Shown here: positions 20,426 to 30,223 of the stretch, piece after piece | How the letters are laid out: the number at the start of each line of letters is the position of its first letter | How positions within the stretch are numbered: position 1 is the stretch's first letter | From: Choristoneura fumiferana | Lineage: Eukaryota > Arthropoda > Insecta > Lepidoptera > Tortricidae | Reading direction: 5' to 3' | Assembly: GCF_025370935.1 (NCBI RefSeq) | Contig: NC_133500.1 | Span: 10,350,496 to 10,414,495, forward strand | Length of the DNA: 64,000 nt | Notes under the pieces: model-generated | Told to the model about the DNA's origin: nothing | The model's database searches: none | What the model saw: the letters and a program-made list of their open reading frames with translations, nothing else | Translations under genes and position numbers: made by a program

Positions 20426-20504
20426 TATATGAATACATGCTAACGACATGCCACGGCTTCGTGCGGGTGTAGTTTTGGGGAAGGGAGCTGAAGAATGTGC
20501 CTTC

Positions 20505-20650
20505 GTAGTTATGTATGTATGTAAACTCTTTATTGCATATAAAAATAAAAACACAAATACACAGAGAGGAGAACAAAGGCGAGCTTATCCCTAAGAAGGG
20601 ATCTCTTCCAGCTAACCTAGTTATAGACAGAGTTTGTCTTTGTCGGTTGA
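20505..20650 (-). mobile_element. Non-LTR 3' UTR with TACA tail
   Basis: Minus strand: TTAGCTGGAAGAGATCCCTT, CTTAGGGATAAGCTCGCCTT, ATGCAATAAAGAGTTTACAT and a CATACATACATA tail. The TGGAAGAGATC motif and the AATAAAGAGTTTACATACAT end place it in a common moth LINE 3' end. Confidence 0.75.
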
Positions 20651-20861
20651 GGAAAGAACTCTTCAACTGTCAATGCCATCAACTCGAAATGTAGTAAGGA
20701 AATGGAGTAATATAGACAGCAAAAAATTTTTCTTCTCTTAGCGATTTTTTACAGAATGTTATTGTACTTTTTGTTTGTTACCTACTATCAACTACTATCT
20801 AATGTCTTCTACCGAAATCGTCCCTTAAATTTCATATTACAATCCGAGTAGGTACTGCCTT

Positions 20862-21088
20862 TTCGCAACGTAACGTTTGGCAACCTGTTTCATTTCGCAA
20901 CTTTTCATTTCGCAAACTCTAAAACTGTAAATATTTCAGGATTTATTTCAGGGCCATCGTGTAGAACCCTTTAGGTTAGGTTAGGTTAGTTTTATAAAAA
21001 TCCTGAAATATTTACAGTTTCAGAAATATTAAACAGTTGGGAAATGAAAAGTTGCGAAATGAAACAGGTTGCCAAACGTTATTCGCCG
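20862..21088. mobile_element. Inverted-repeat element with TTAGG core
   Basis: The left arm (TTTCGCAACG, CGTTTGGCAACCTGTTTC, ATTTCGCAACTTTTCATTTC, TGTAAATATTTCAGGATTT) is mirrored on the right from AAATCCTGAAATATTTACAG to GAAACAGGTTGCCAAACG. The loop contains three perfect TTAGG units plus TTAG at 20971-20989. It is non-coding. The short minus frame at 21029-21292 is incidental. Confidence 0.8.
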
Positions 21089-21410
21089 AAACATTAGTAA
21101 ACCATTACAATCATTCACATTTGAATTCGGTAAATGTATCTGTTCAAAAAAAAAATGGTCGTCTCCAAACTCGAACGGAAACGACGGAACCTCTTTCAAT
21201 AAACTAACTATACTTTTTAAACTTACCGTGAATGGACAATGTTTCTCGTACGTGCCGGAATTTGGGACGCTAGAGTGGGACACACTCAGCAATTACTCTT
21301 GCAAGAGCGAGACGGAACATATTGGAGTGTAACCTATTTTTTGACTGATGACTTCATGTTCGAGGAAACACGTTTTGGTTATAGGTAGTTGTTGTAAGGT
21401 GGGGGGAACT

Positions 21411-21541
21411 GGCCCTAAACTACGAAGTGCAAAATTCGAACTCCATCTTGCCGTCCCGCTGACGCTTATATTATTTAATACGAGAGTGAGAGGGATGGTA
21501 CGTCACGAACTTCGATTTTCGAATTCGTAGTAGCGCCCCTG
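21411..21541. mobile_element. Palindromic element E, copy 3
   Basis: GGCCCTAAACTACGAAGTGC on the left and CGAATTCGTAGTAGCGCCCC on the right, with GTCCCGCTGACGCTTATATT and GAGTGAGAGGGATGG between. It abuts element F copy 2 within about 15 bp. Confidence 0.8.
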
Positions 21542-21555
21542 GGATAGTGGTTCTC

Positions 21556-21934
21556 TATATAGAGGGTGGAGAGTTGAGATGGGGCAGCAAGGCCAGCGAC
21601 TAGATCCCTTGATGCTACGCGAAAATGATCTTAGGAGACCTGACCTGTCCTACCTGTATGGAAAAAGTTTTCATTGATTTGTGGGTGTTCTAGTACTCTA
21701 ACCTCAGATGATCTCAAAGAGTGTTTTAATCCTTTATAGAATGGGACCGATTGGCATTAAAAAAAAGTCAAATTTGTCGATTTTTTCGCTGATTATACAT
21801 TTTATCAAAAATCTGTGAATGTCGATTGTCATCACTCAAAAAGTTAGTAAAGGTCTCCTAAGAGTATTTTTGCGTAGCAGCAAGGGATCCAGTAGCTGGT
21901 CTTGCTGCCCCATCTCAACTTTCCAGCCTGTATA
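21556..21934. mobile_element. Element F copy 2
   Basis: Same termini and interior as copy 1 (16283-16630): GGGGCAGCAAGGCCAGC, CTAGATCCCTTGATGCTACG, TGGAAAAAGTTTTC and a right end of CTTTCCAGCCTGTATA. It differs by a longer centre (CATTAAAAAAAAGTCAAATT) and several substitutions, so the two copies did not arise by a recent local duplication. Confidence 0.85.
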
Positions 21935-22007
21935 GTTAACCTGATTCTGGAGCATCTATGGATCCTTATCGTAATAAATGATTTTATTTATCTATAAAAA
22001 ATATACA

Positions 22008-22136
22008 TCACCATATCAGCCGTAGGAATTCTACTGTTGGACGTAGGCCTCCCCCACTGCCTGCCCATTGCCACTTACGATCTAATTCGCTTCGCTCCAG
22101 TCCACTCCACTCGCCCACTTCATCTAGTTCGCTTTA
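22008..22136 (-). mobile_element. RTE-like remnant
   Basis: CACCATATCAGCCGTAGGAA and GTTGGACGTAGGCCTCCCCC are the complement of the RTE 3' end. After that it degenerates into ATCTAATTCGCTTCGCTCC-like sequence. It is cut by the SINE-B at 22137. Confidence 0.65.
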
Positions 22137-22340
22137 GTCCAGTGGTGTAGGGGTTATAGCACGCAGCACGGAATGCTGAGGACCTGGGTTCGATTCCCAG
22201 CGCTGGTCTCTTTTTCTGGTTTTTTTCTGTGCATCCATGTTTCAGTTTGTATTTTCGTTGGATTTCACGGGATGACCGTAAAAGTAACAAATTTGGAGTT
22301 GAAATAAAAAATACAAAAAGACTCCAAGAACCAATCCCAA
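22137..22340 (+). mobile_element. SINE-B, simple orientation
   Basis: The tRNA-like head has an A box TGGTGTAGGGG and a B box GGTTCGATTCC. The body runs through CTGTGCATCCATGTTTCAG and GACCGTAAAAGTAACAAAT to ACAAAAAGACTCCAAGAACC. No inverted portion is present, so this copy gives the linear order against which the three fold-back copies can be read. A short imperfect repeat TTCGCT flanks it (22128 and 22341). Confidence 0.85.
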
Positions 22341-22587
22341 TTCGCTATTTTATGCGTTATGGCTGAGGAACTTTATCGTAGTAAATATTTTTTATTTGTA
22401 TACGTATAACAAACACGTATGGAAAGACGTAAATGTCAGTATGAAAAAGTTCTATGATGCTATCATATACATGATAGGTGACTCGGAAATCAAAAATAAC
22501 TGAGCATGCACTTTAAAACTACAGCCAGCAACATCTTTGGCCTACATACGTCCTACTACTAGGCCATAGGTACTAATAAATACTCAT

Positions 22588-22636
22588 TGGGGGAGGCCTA
22601 TATCCAACACTGGCTATGCTGATGATGATGATGATG
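22588..22636 (+). mobile_element. RTE-like 3' end with ATG repeat
   Basis: TGGGGGAGGCCTATATCCAA, CACTGGCTATGC and (TGA)n form the last 50 bp of an RTE-like element. Confidence 0.65.
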
Positions 22637-23388
22637 GAAAGCCATAAAAAAACAAGGAAAACACCCTCAAGCGATTAAACACCGTAATTTATTCGGTAGG
22701 GCCGGGATTCTCAAACTTTTTAATACTGCTACTCCTTTTACAGATTGTGACTGTTTTGCGATGCCCTTATAAAAGAAAATATAACGTATACGCCCTAGGG
22801 CGTCGCGACGCACATTTTGAGTGCCTCTGCCGTAGGGGAAGCTTAACCAAACTTCAAGTAATTCACCGACTACCGCCTCCCCTCAGCTTAGTGATGTTCT
22901 GCAAACAGATTCGGCCTAATTTCACCGAATTTTCCCCTCTCTAGTTATTAGGGTGACCATGTTTATGTAGTTTAAGGGACAAGTCCCTTTGATTATAGAG
23001 ATATTGATAATATGTCTTTCTTGTGTAATAACAGTGTTTTATCAGGAATTTAATTCAAGTCCATCAATACAGTTAAAAAAAATGCATGTCACATTACAGG
23101 CGTTAAGATGTAAAATTACCAACTAAGTAATTAACTACATAGTAACTTATTAGTTTAACTTTTTGTTGTAATTTAAACACAAGAATTTAACCAGATATAA
23201 AATCTAACAGGTTAACTAATTATTAAAAGTAATAGTTAACATGTATTTAGGTATATTATACAATGTATGTACGTGAAAAAAAAAATTAAAATATAAGCAT
23301 TTTTGCTGACTGTACTTTAATTTTTGCCCAACCTACATATCACTACCTAAATTCAAGTTAATCACTAGAAGTGAGGGAAAGGGGGAAG
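22637..23388. other. No gene seen; possible hAT-like end at about 22703
   Basis: GGGATTCTCAAACTTTTTAA near 22708 resembles the GGTTCTCAAACTTTTT ends of some hAT transposons, but no partner end was found. The plus frame 22747-22944 has no motif. At 23308-23370 TGCTGACTGTACTTTAAT, AATTCAAGTTAATCACTAGA echoes the repeat at 33080-33330. Confidence 0.35.
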
Positions 23389-23645
23389 GCCTTCCTCTCA
23401 GAACGCCACAATGAACGACAACTCGCAATTTGTATCTACCGGTTGCCTGCAACTCTAACGATGTCGTCAGTCCTAGTGGGAGGCCTGCCGACGCTTCGTC
23501 TTCCAGTTCGTGGTCGCCACCCGAGGACTTCTATAGCTCTCCTCATAGCTCGTTGCGGGACTCTGAGCCTCTCCAAGAGGCCAACAGTTAAGACCAATTA
23601 CAGCCACATCTCAGAGCCATAAGCTACGGTTACATATGGTCGTTA
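23389..23645 (-). mobile_element. RTE-like remnant with deletion
   Basis: The plus strand shows CAGAACGCCACAATGAACGA, TCGTCTTCCAGTTCGTGGTC, GCCACCCGAGGACTTC, then CTCATAGCTCGTTGCGGGAC: the complement of the same RTE family as 6129-6508, with about 130 bp missing between the GGACTTC and CTCATAGC segments. Confidence 0.75.
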
Positions 23646-23819
23646 GTAGCACGAGAGCAGAGGCGTCTTTACCTATAGTGCAGGGTGTGCGTTGCACACG
23701 GGCGCAGCGGTGTTGGGGGCGCCGGCCGTGGCACTTTGTACCTATTCCATTTTGACCGCGCGCTTCTTAGATGGCGCTAAAGTAATAATTGCACACGGGC
23801 GCTACATGGGCTAAAGACG

Positions 23820-24245
23820 CCGCTGCACGAGAGCATGCTACTATCGAGCAAATGCTACCTAGTAGCATGTGTGAACAGGACATGCTACTACAGAGCATGC
23901 TTTTTAGTGGCATGCGGCGGTGGAAGGGGGAAAGGTAATAAGCAAGTCTGAACGTGTTTGCTTAGTGAGCATGCTAGTATTGGTAGTGCCAAAAGAGTTG
24001 CAGCCGTAGGCCGTGGATTTTGAGATTTTTTGGCCTGAAAGCCATAGAATACGGCAATTGCCGTGGCAACACTGACTTTGAACTGGCAGAGAACATGCTA
24101 TCAAAAGGCATGTGTTTCGGAGTGTTTGTTTTGAGCATGCTTCTTTAGGAGCATACTTTTAAGCATGCTTATTGCTAGCAAATGTAAACAGTTCATGAGC
24201 ATGCAAAGCATGCTTATTAGCATGCTAGTAACGAGCATATGCAAC
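23820..24245. repeat. GCATGC-rich cluster
   Basis: Nine perfect GCATGC hexamers occur at 23833, 23895, 23910, 23969, 24135, 24163, 24199, 24208 and 24220, most as GAGCATGCT or AGCATGCTA. Near misses (ACATGCTAC, GCATGTG, GCATAC) fill the gaps. The motif is self-complementary, so the region can fold many ways. It may be a decayed palindromic element or a protein-binding array. The short frames 23904-24104 (-) and 24165-24374 (+) over it are not convincing genes. Confidence 0.75.
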
Positions 24246-24612
24246 AGTAGCTATAGGTCGACGCTGGCAACGCGGTCATCATTTTTAACAAAAGCTAGTA
24301 TTGCCATTGGGAGTGGCAATACTTGTATAGATATTCTTCGAGTTATATCGGTGTCGGCAACAGCTTGTAAATAATAATTAATCACCAACATCTAACGCCA
24401 CGCTTTGAGTTGATCTTCCCAATACATGACTCATACATCTCCCATACAACTGGTATCTAAAAATATTGTCACCATGGCCTTCAATGGTTGCTATGGCGCC
24501 CGATGGCGTCACCATGGCGCCAGTGGAATACAGCTTTTGGCAATATGATGCAACTATATACTCAGTTTGTTAGTAACGATGCGAAGGTTTGGTGTGTGTT
24601 CGTGTAAATATC

Positions 24613-24705
24613 AAAACCAAAGTCAAAATATCTTTGCGCTGTTTAGGCTATAACAAGCACTTATGAAATGAATGTTTAAAAAACTACCACGGGTTCGGTT
24701 GTTTT
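24613..24705 (-). mobile_element. Non-LTR 3' end fragment
   Basis: AAAGTCAAAATATCTTTGCG, GGCTATAACAAGCACTTATG and CTACCACGGGTTCGG match 45053-45180, where the same order is seen. It is the terminal part of an antisense LINE. Confidence 0.7.
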
Positions 24706-25439
24706 CTTAACGATGTACCTACAATGTGTATTTAACATAAAAGTAGGTAGACTATGTGTTATTCCAGACATCTAGCTTGCATCCAAATTTCATCCAAATC
24801 TGTCCCATCATTTTTAGCGTGAAAGAATACCAACGCTGTGAGCACAAACACAAACTTTCGCAATACTTAACAATAACTAGTAGGTTTTGTATCCTTTTCG
24901 AAATCTAACTTTCTCTCGCATTCATCCATTCAATAATAGTCAGTTAAACGTCTATGATTGTAGGTACTGGAATGTAACTTGTAGTTCTAAGTCCAAAGCT
25001 CCTTTCAACATTCTTTAACAATACTATTGACATTATAGTTCTAGAAACTACAACTAAGCCACGAAACGCTAATCAAATTGAGTGCAATAATTCACGGGAT
25101 TTATGATTTCATTGTGTAAAACCCAGACTTACACAATGTTCTATTATACTTATACTTACATCACAAAGTTATCTGTGCGGCTAGGAACAGCGCTGCTTGC
25201 GGATTACACGAGGATTTGGCAAGGAAAGGGATAGTTCTAAGATTACGCCACGTGCAATTACAAGTTTGTTCGAACACGCGTGGATGTGGTAAACTAAATA
25301 ATTTATGAGTTTACGTTTTAGTTTTTTTTTTGTATTACGTGCCCTAAATATTTGGCGGTTTGAAATATAGGTCAATATAGTTTTGTTTTCTGCGAGATCA
25401 AATAACTTGTAAGGGATAAGTCCGCCTTTATACAAGTAT
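24706..25439. other. No gene seen
   Basis: AT-rich with no recognised repeat; the minus frame 25181-25435 has no motif. Confidence 0.4.
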
Positions 25440-25507
25440 CTTAAAGTTTGACAATTTTATTTTGTTTCTTTTCTTTTGTAAAGAGTTTACATACATATAT
25501 ACATACT
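25440..25507 (+). mobile_element. Non-LTR 3' tail with TACA repeats
   Basis: ATTTTGTTTCTTTTCTTTTG, TAAAGAGTTTACATACATAT: same end as 2583-2640 (opposite strand). Confidence 0.6.
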
Positions 25508-25639
25508 TGTAAAAATAAGTCAACCGCATCAGAATCAAAGACTTTGCTATCTATGCTTTTAGAATTTTATCCTTAGGTAGTGTACAGAACAATTTGAAGT
25601 CATTCAACGCGTCTCTAGTCTCCGGGCAATGATTCAAAA

Positions 25640-25855
25640 TCGTATACGTTTATCGCTATCCCGCGGGAACTACGCAATTTTCCGGGATAAAAACTATCCT
25701 ATATCCTTTCCCGGGATTCAAACTAACTGTAAACCGAATTTCATCTAAATCGCTTCAGCGGTTTAGACGTGATTGAGTAATAAACATCCAAACATCCAAA
25801 TCTCCAAACATCTGCACAAACTTTCACATTTATAATATTAGTAGGATTGTAAATG
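25640..25855 (+). mobile_element. Family G repeat
   Basis: ATCCCGCGGGAACTACGCAA, TTTTCCGGGATAAAAACTAT, ACCGAATTTCATCTAAATCG, then CACATTTATAATATTAGTAG at the 3' end. The first about 20 bp of the family (ACTAGC..GCCCGCG) is absent. Confidence 0.8.
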
Positions 25856-25962
25856 ATTATTAGATGAATAGGTATAAGAAAATATTTTCAAAATTAAATT
25901 AATGTATATCTCGAAGTATTTAATGGTAAATCAGTAATTTCTCCGTTTTTACTATGAGGCTT

Positions 25963-26138
25963 TGTACCATCAGCCAAATATGTGGTCTACCACCTTAAAG
26001 ATGATAATCGTTTGCATGTCATAAAACAATAATGCCAATAGATGTGTCTGTCAACTTGAAAGTTCGACTTTAGCGACATATTCATTTGATAGGAACTTGT
26101 TTAAAAATTGATAGATCACTTATTTGGCTGATGGTACA
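25963..26138. mobile_element. Short inverted-repeat element
   Basis: TGTACCATCAGCCAAATA at the left and its exact complement TATTTGGCTGATGGTACA at the right enclose 140 bp of AT-rich DNA. It is a MITE-like fold-back element. Confidence 0.8.
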
Positions 26139-26727
26139 TAGGTTACAAATACCCTAACCAACATCTTCTATTAATCTTTGTCCAGATGGTAGAGATACGC
26201 TTTATAGGACTCATAGGCCAAACAAACAAAAAGCGTTTTGAGAAATTCATTTCCACCAATTGCAAATCGTTTTAATATATTAATTTTGTCCGCAATGCGT
26301 GTATTGCAATATGACATCGAACTTATTCGTAAGTGGCATAAAGTTTAAAGTTCATTGAACAAAATTTGCCAAGGGCCGCGGTGGGGTACTTACATCACCT
26401 ACTCGTACATTTATTACTAGATGCCACAATTCAACAAAATATAAAAGTTCAACTCCACAACATGGCCTCTCCCTGCCTTCCCAGGGGCTCAGAAAGGAGT
26501 CATTTTTCCATTCCAGTTTTGGTACGCGGGCATTTAATAGAAACAATGTAAATTCGGCAGATGGTCACCACATTGCATGACGTCACGATTTGTCATCAGT
26601 TTTTTTTCTTTAAATCGATAGCACGTGACTGGAAGATCAGAATACTTAATTATGAAGGCATAGGCCCGGCTAACATTATATTATGTAGTACCTACATATG
26701 TATGTATCACTCTTTATCTATATCTTC
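26139..26727. other. No gene seen
   Basis: The opposing frames 26352-26546 (-) and 26366-26551 (+) overlap and neither has a motif. Confidence 0.4.
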
Positions 26728-26885
26728 TATACTAATATTATAAAGAGGAAAGATTTGTATTTTTGGATGATTGTTACGAATAAACTCTAAAATTACTGTA
26801 CCGATTTCAAAAATTCTTTCACCATTAGAATACTACATTATCCCTGAGTAAGATAGGCTTTATTTATTACTAGAAAAAATTAGGG
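26728..26885 (-). mobile_element. Repeat with TATTATAA end (G-like variant)
   Basis: The left end CTATACTAATATTATAAAGA is the complement of the TTTATAATATTAGTATAG terminus. The body (GAATAAACTCTAAAATTACT, GTACCGATTTCAAAAATTCT) differs from the main G family. Confidence 0.6.
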
Positions 26886-27174
26886 ATCCCTACTAAAACT
26901 TTAATAATGTAATTATACATAAAACACAAAACAGATAACTGTGATAAGTAGGGCCTACAAGCTTTTATTTAAGTAACATTGGACTTAATTATTGTGTATT
27001 GTTTACAGGTAAACAAAGCAGCCTAAATATCACCAGGGATATAAGTAAGTAAGCAAATAAATAATAATTACGTGAATAAAAATAAAAAATATTCATTCCG
27101 TAAAGCGCGTTACGACTATGTACCTATATTACGAGTACAAACTAAGAGTAGTAACTAAATAATTAAGTTCAAAA

Positions 27175-27280
27175 TTAAAAAAAGTGATGGGAGGTGCATT
27201 TTTCCGTGTTAGTTAATCAATAGTAACTATATTATAGTTATAATATTATTGCAACTCCCATCACTTATTTTTATTTTTAA
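27175..27280. mobile_element. Small fold-back element
   Basis: TTAAAAAAAGTGATGGGAGG and CAACTCCCATCACTTATTTT are complementary arms around an AT-rich centre that itself contains TATTATAGTTATAATA. MITE-like, non-coding. Confidence 0.7.
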
Positions 27281-27299
27281 CTTGCCTAATTGTTTCAGG

Positions 27300-27468
27300 T
27301 TTTCTAAGCTATACCTAATTAGATTTAAGTTGCTGTTTTTCTACTTTCTACTACTTTGTTAAATGTCGTATGACTTTGTTAGATTTTAGTGAAACTCAAT
27401 GCAATTTATGTAATCTTTTTGTACCTGAAATCAAGTGAAATAAATTAATTTGAATTTGAATTTTTGCT
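27300..27468 (+). mobile_element. Non-LTR 3' UTR with TTTGAA tail
   Basis: ATTTAAGTTGCTGTTTTTCT, AATTTATGTAATCTTTTTGT, GAAATAAATTAATTTGAATT with a TTTGAA-type tail resemble a LINE end. Only one copy is in the window, so the left boundary is uncertain. Confidence 0.5.
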
Positions 27469-27740
27469 CTCTCTCTCTGCCATCGTTTTCAGGATGCCTT
27501 CAGGGTTCCTTTACCAGATTTCGTCTCAATAAGTATGGTAATATTGGTAATGCATTTAATATCATTCAGTATTAAATATCGGAAATTTGATACTGATCAA
27601 TGCGGTGATCTTTATCTATTGATTCGCAAGCAGCTGTTTGCCTAACGGTTTTTGGCAGTTGTTTGTTTAGTGTTTAGGTATTTTTAAATATGGATAAAGT
27701 TATAATGGAAAAATTTACGTGCAGTAAGATAATACAGAAA

Positions 27741-27914
27741 AGAGCTTTACGTTGAAGGAAAACTTTGCGAGGAATCCTGCACAAAACTGCAAAGTAATTC
27801 AATTGGTGTGTGTGAAGTTCGCAATTTGCAGTGAGAACTACGACCCAAGCCCTCTCATTCTGAGTCCTGGGCCCAGCAGTGGGGCGTGTAGATATAGGCT
27901 AGGATGATGATGAA
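27741..27914 (+). mobile_element. SINE-A, 5'-truncated and diverged
   Basis: GAGCTTTACGTTGAAGGAAA, GTGTGAAGTTCGCAATTTGC, CCCAAGCCCTCTCATTCTGA, GGCCCAGCAGTGGGGCGTG and a GATGATGATGA tail. Confidence 0.8.
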
Positions 27915-28520
27915 GAAAATATAGGTAGGTATGTACAAGCTGTTTTTTGATAGATTTATTTAAAGGAAAAAAAACTGCATCATACAGAAGTTGAATAAGC
28001 CCGACATTTTTATTAAAATTTCAATATCTCTAAAATGACTGACCACACTTTGATGGAACTCACCTATGAAGAGTCATAGTTAAGCTGTTTTTGCACTCTG
28101 TTTTGCAAATTGAAAATGTAGAAGTTAAGTATCCATTACAAAATAATCGTCATTTCCGAGTCTAGCAATAAGTATTTAACATAGCTTCAATTCTCTTAAA
28201 AAAATCAACATAAATAAAAATACAACCCGACCAATTTGTAGCTATAAAAACTAATATATGCAATCTGGGGTCTATATCATTGTCTTATAAGGGACCACAT
28301 TTTTGGGCCCCACCTGTGGTTCATAAGTTGAACCATAAAATTACCGTATCCATTTCAAAATCACATTTCTTTTGTTTACTACGGAATTATTGTTTTTTGT
28401 GTCAACCTACAAGTTCTTAATATTTTAACTTTAACCGTTTTAGAACCTTTATAGGGTACCGTAGTTGTACTTATTTAAAAATACTTTTTTAAGTCAATTT
28501 AAGCAAACAATCTTATTTTT
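27915..28520. other. No gene seen
   Basis: AT-rich; no recognised repeat. Confidence 0.4.
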
Positions 28521-29075
28521 TAACCCCCGACGTAAGAAGAGGGGTGTGTAAGGGTGAAACCAGACGACGTAATTTTTTGAGTCGCGAGTCGCGTATTTTC
28601 GGTGGCGTAATTTCTGCTGCATTCGGTTTTATACAAAAGCCCAGTTGTTCACTCCAGTTGACTCATTTTGAGTTGCCGTGTGGCACAAACTGTGGCGGTA
28701 TTGCCTAACGTTTCTCACACTCGTCATCGCAGTTAAATGACAGATTTCGAATTCAAAAACTGTCATTTGATTGCGATCGCGAGCATCAAAAACGTTAGGC
28801 AATACGGCCTCTGGACTTTTGTATAAAACCGAATGCAACAGAAATTACGCCACCGAAAATAAGCGTCTCACGCACGACTGAAAAAATTACGCTCGTCTGG
28901 CTTTACTCTTATAAGCTTAACGCCAATGTCTACTGTCTGTGTCTGTGGCATTGTAGCTCTCAAACGGATGGACAAATTTCAACGCGGTTTTCTTTAAGTG
29001 TAAGCGAGTTTTTTTTTTGCGGTAGTTCTTAAATATGTTTCATTACAATCGGTTCAATTATTTTTGAATTGAACT
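28521..29075 (+). mobile_element. Repeat H, interrupted by an inverted-repeat element
   Basis: AACCCCCGACGTAAGAAGAG, GGGTGTG on the left and ATAAGCTTAACGCCAATGTC, TCTCAAACGGATGGACAAAT, GCGGTTTTCTTTAAGTGTAA on the right belong to one dispersed repeat, also begun at 62786-62850. They are split by 28549-28911. Confidence 0.65.
28549..28911. mobile_element. Inverted-repeat element with nested inner palindrome
   Basis: Outer arms of about 90 bp: TAAGGGTGAAACCAGACG, TTTTCGGTGGCGTAATTTCT, GCATTCGGTTTTATACAAAA on the left are mirrored on the right to CGTCTGGCTTTACTCTTA. Inner arms TATTGCCTAACGTTTC and AAAACGTTAGGCAATA, with AAATGACAG and CTGTCATTT, form a second hairpin (about 28697-28803). It has split repeat H at a TA dinucleotide. 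The minus frame 28629-28838 inside it is incidental. Confidence 0.8.
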
Positions 29076-29484
29076 TTTAAATTAAAATATCGCGGGTTAT
29101 TCAACTTTTCTATAGTTAATTAAATTGTACAATAACTACTTATTAAAAAAAAACATCAATTTCCACAAAATAACGTCGATGGTTTCTGATTTTTTTTAAG
29201 TATCGATTTAAACTGATTGATCTACAGTTTTTTCTCCAATGAGACACTTTTAAAATCGTAAACACTAACCTTTTAACAACCGTTGACTAAAACATAAAAA
29301 AGCCATCACTGTTTTACTGTCATTTTAGCGATACTTATTCCCAAGATAAGACATAATTGACAAATCTATCTGAAACTCAGCAAATTTCAAAAGTGCCTTA
29401 AACCTTTCGTTTTAAATGCGATTATCGTGTGTTTTTCTTTTTTCGAGGTGTAAATAACATTGTTGACAGTGTATTGTTTCCAAA

Positions 29485-29622
29485 ATGGCCGATACACTGA
29501 AGTGCGACCGTTTCGTGCACTGTTTGAGATACAAAAGAAACCGCGCGTTGTTTCTTTTTGTTCGGATTCTTTGGTTTGATGTATACCTGGCCGAAAATGA
29601 ATGTCTTTTTTTGGTTTTTAAG
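29485..29622 (+). CDS. Candidate first coding exon (unidentified, weak)
   Basis: An ATG in a favourable context (CAAAATGG) opens a 57-codon frame beginning MADTLKCDRFVHCL. A donor-like AAG/GTAGAT lies in phase after codon 46, at 29622/29623. No domain is recognised, the upstream promoter is unproven and no downstream exon was found. It may be chance; it is listed because it sits in the only extended repeat-free part of the window. Confidence 0.15.
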
Positions 29623-30099
29623 GTAGATGTTTTAAATTTGGAATTCGGTAAAGTTTAAAGGCGGATGGAGACTCTCGCCTAGATTTACTGACATAGTATC
29701 GCATCGCCCGATTCCTTTTTAATTTAACGTTTATTAGGTAAATGAAAAATTATGACATATTTTCTATTTACTTTCCTAATGTCATAAGAAAAAATAAAGA
29801 AAGTAAAGTGCGCAGAATTTGAAAAAAAAGTCTTGCTAACATGATTTTTTGTTAGAATAGGGAATTTTACTGCAATTTTATTTCGTTAGAGTGCAGCACT
29901 AGCGCATACCATATGTTTATGTTTTTTTAATATCTTAAATGTAGCAAAAAAAAACAATTATATTTTTGGAAATATAGCTCTATCGTTACTATCGATGTAA
30001 ATATCATTGATTTTGTTAAGTACTTATAAATATGTCATGATTTCTATAGGTATTAATACTCTTTGGTCATGATCTGTCATGGCGACAAAATAAAAGAGA

Positions 30100-30223
30100 A
30101 CTGACGTTGTCATTTCGGTTTCTTTACGGTCTGTGCTAGTGTCGCCCCCTAAGCCTAAGTGTAGCGATATTATTAATTTATTGAATTAATTTCCGTTTTA
30201 GTGCAATTTTAACCGACTTAAAA
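30100..30223 (+). promoter_or_regulatory. Candidate transcription start and non-coding first exon
   Basis: A GC-richer patch (GGTCTGTGCTAGTGTCGCCC near 30129) is followed by CTTAAAAGTAAGAAATT, a good splice-donor match with GT at 30224. The pattern resembles a 5' UTR exon followed by an intron. There is no TATA box I would defend. Evidence is compositional only. Confidence 0.2.

Noticed and set aside
20313..20666. 117-codon minus-strand frame
   Set aside because: It reads through the CA/TA microsatellite and a LINE tail (runs of Ile-Tyr and Cys-Val).
20971..20989. Chromosome end or telomere
   Set aside because: Only three TTAGG units, enclosed in the loop of a dispersed inverted-repeat element.
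22137..22210. tRNA gene
   Set aside because: A and B boxes are present, but the tRNA-like part continues into a SINE body and recurs in several copies. The same applies to the heads at 8295, 35385, 35759, 37635 and 61221.
22703..22830. hAT transposon end
   Set aside because: A TTCTCAAACTTTTTAA phrase alone is not enough; no second end or 8-bp duplication was found.
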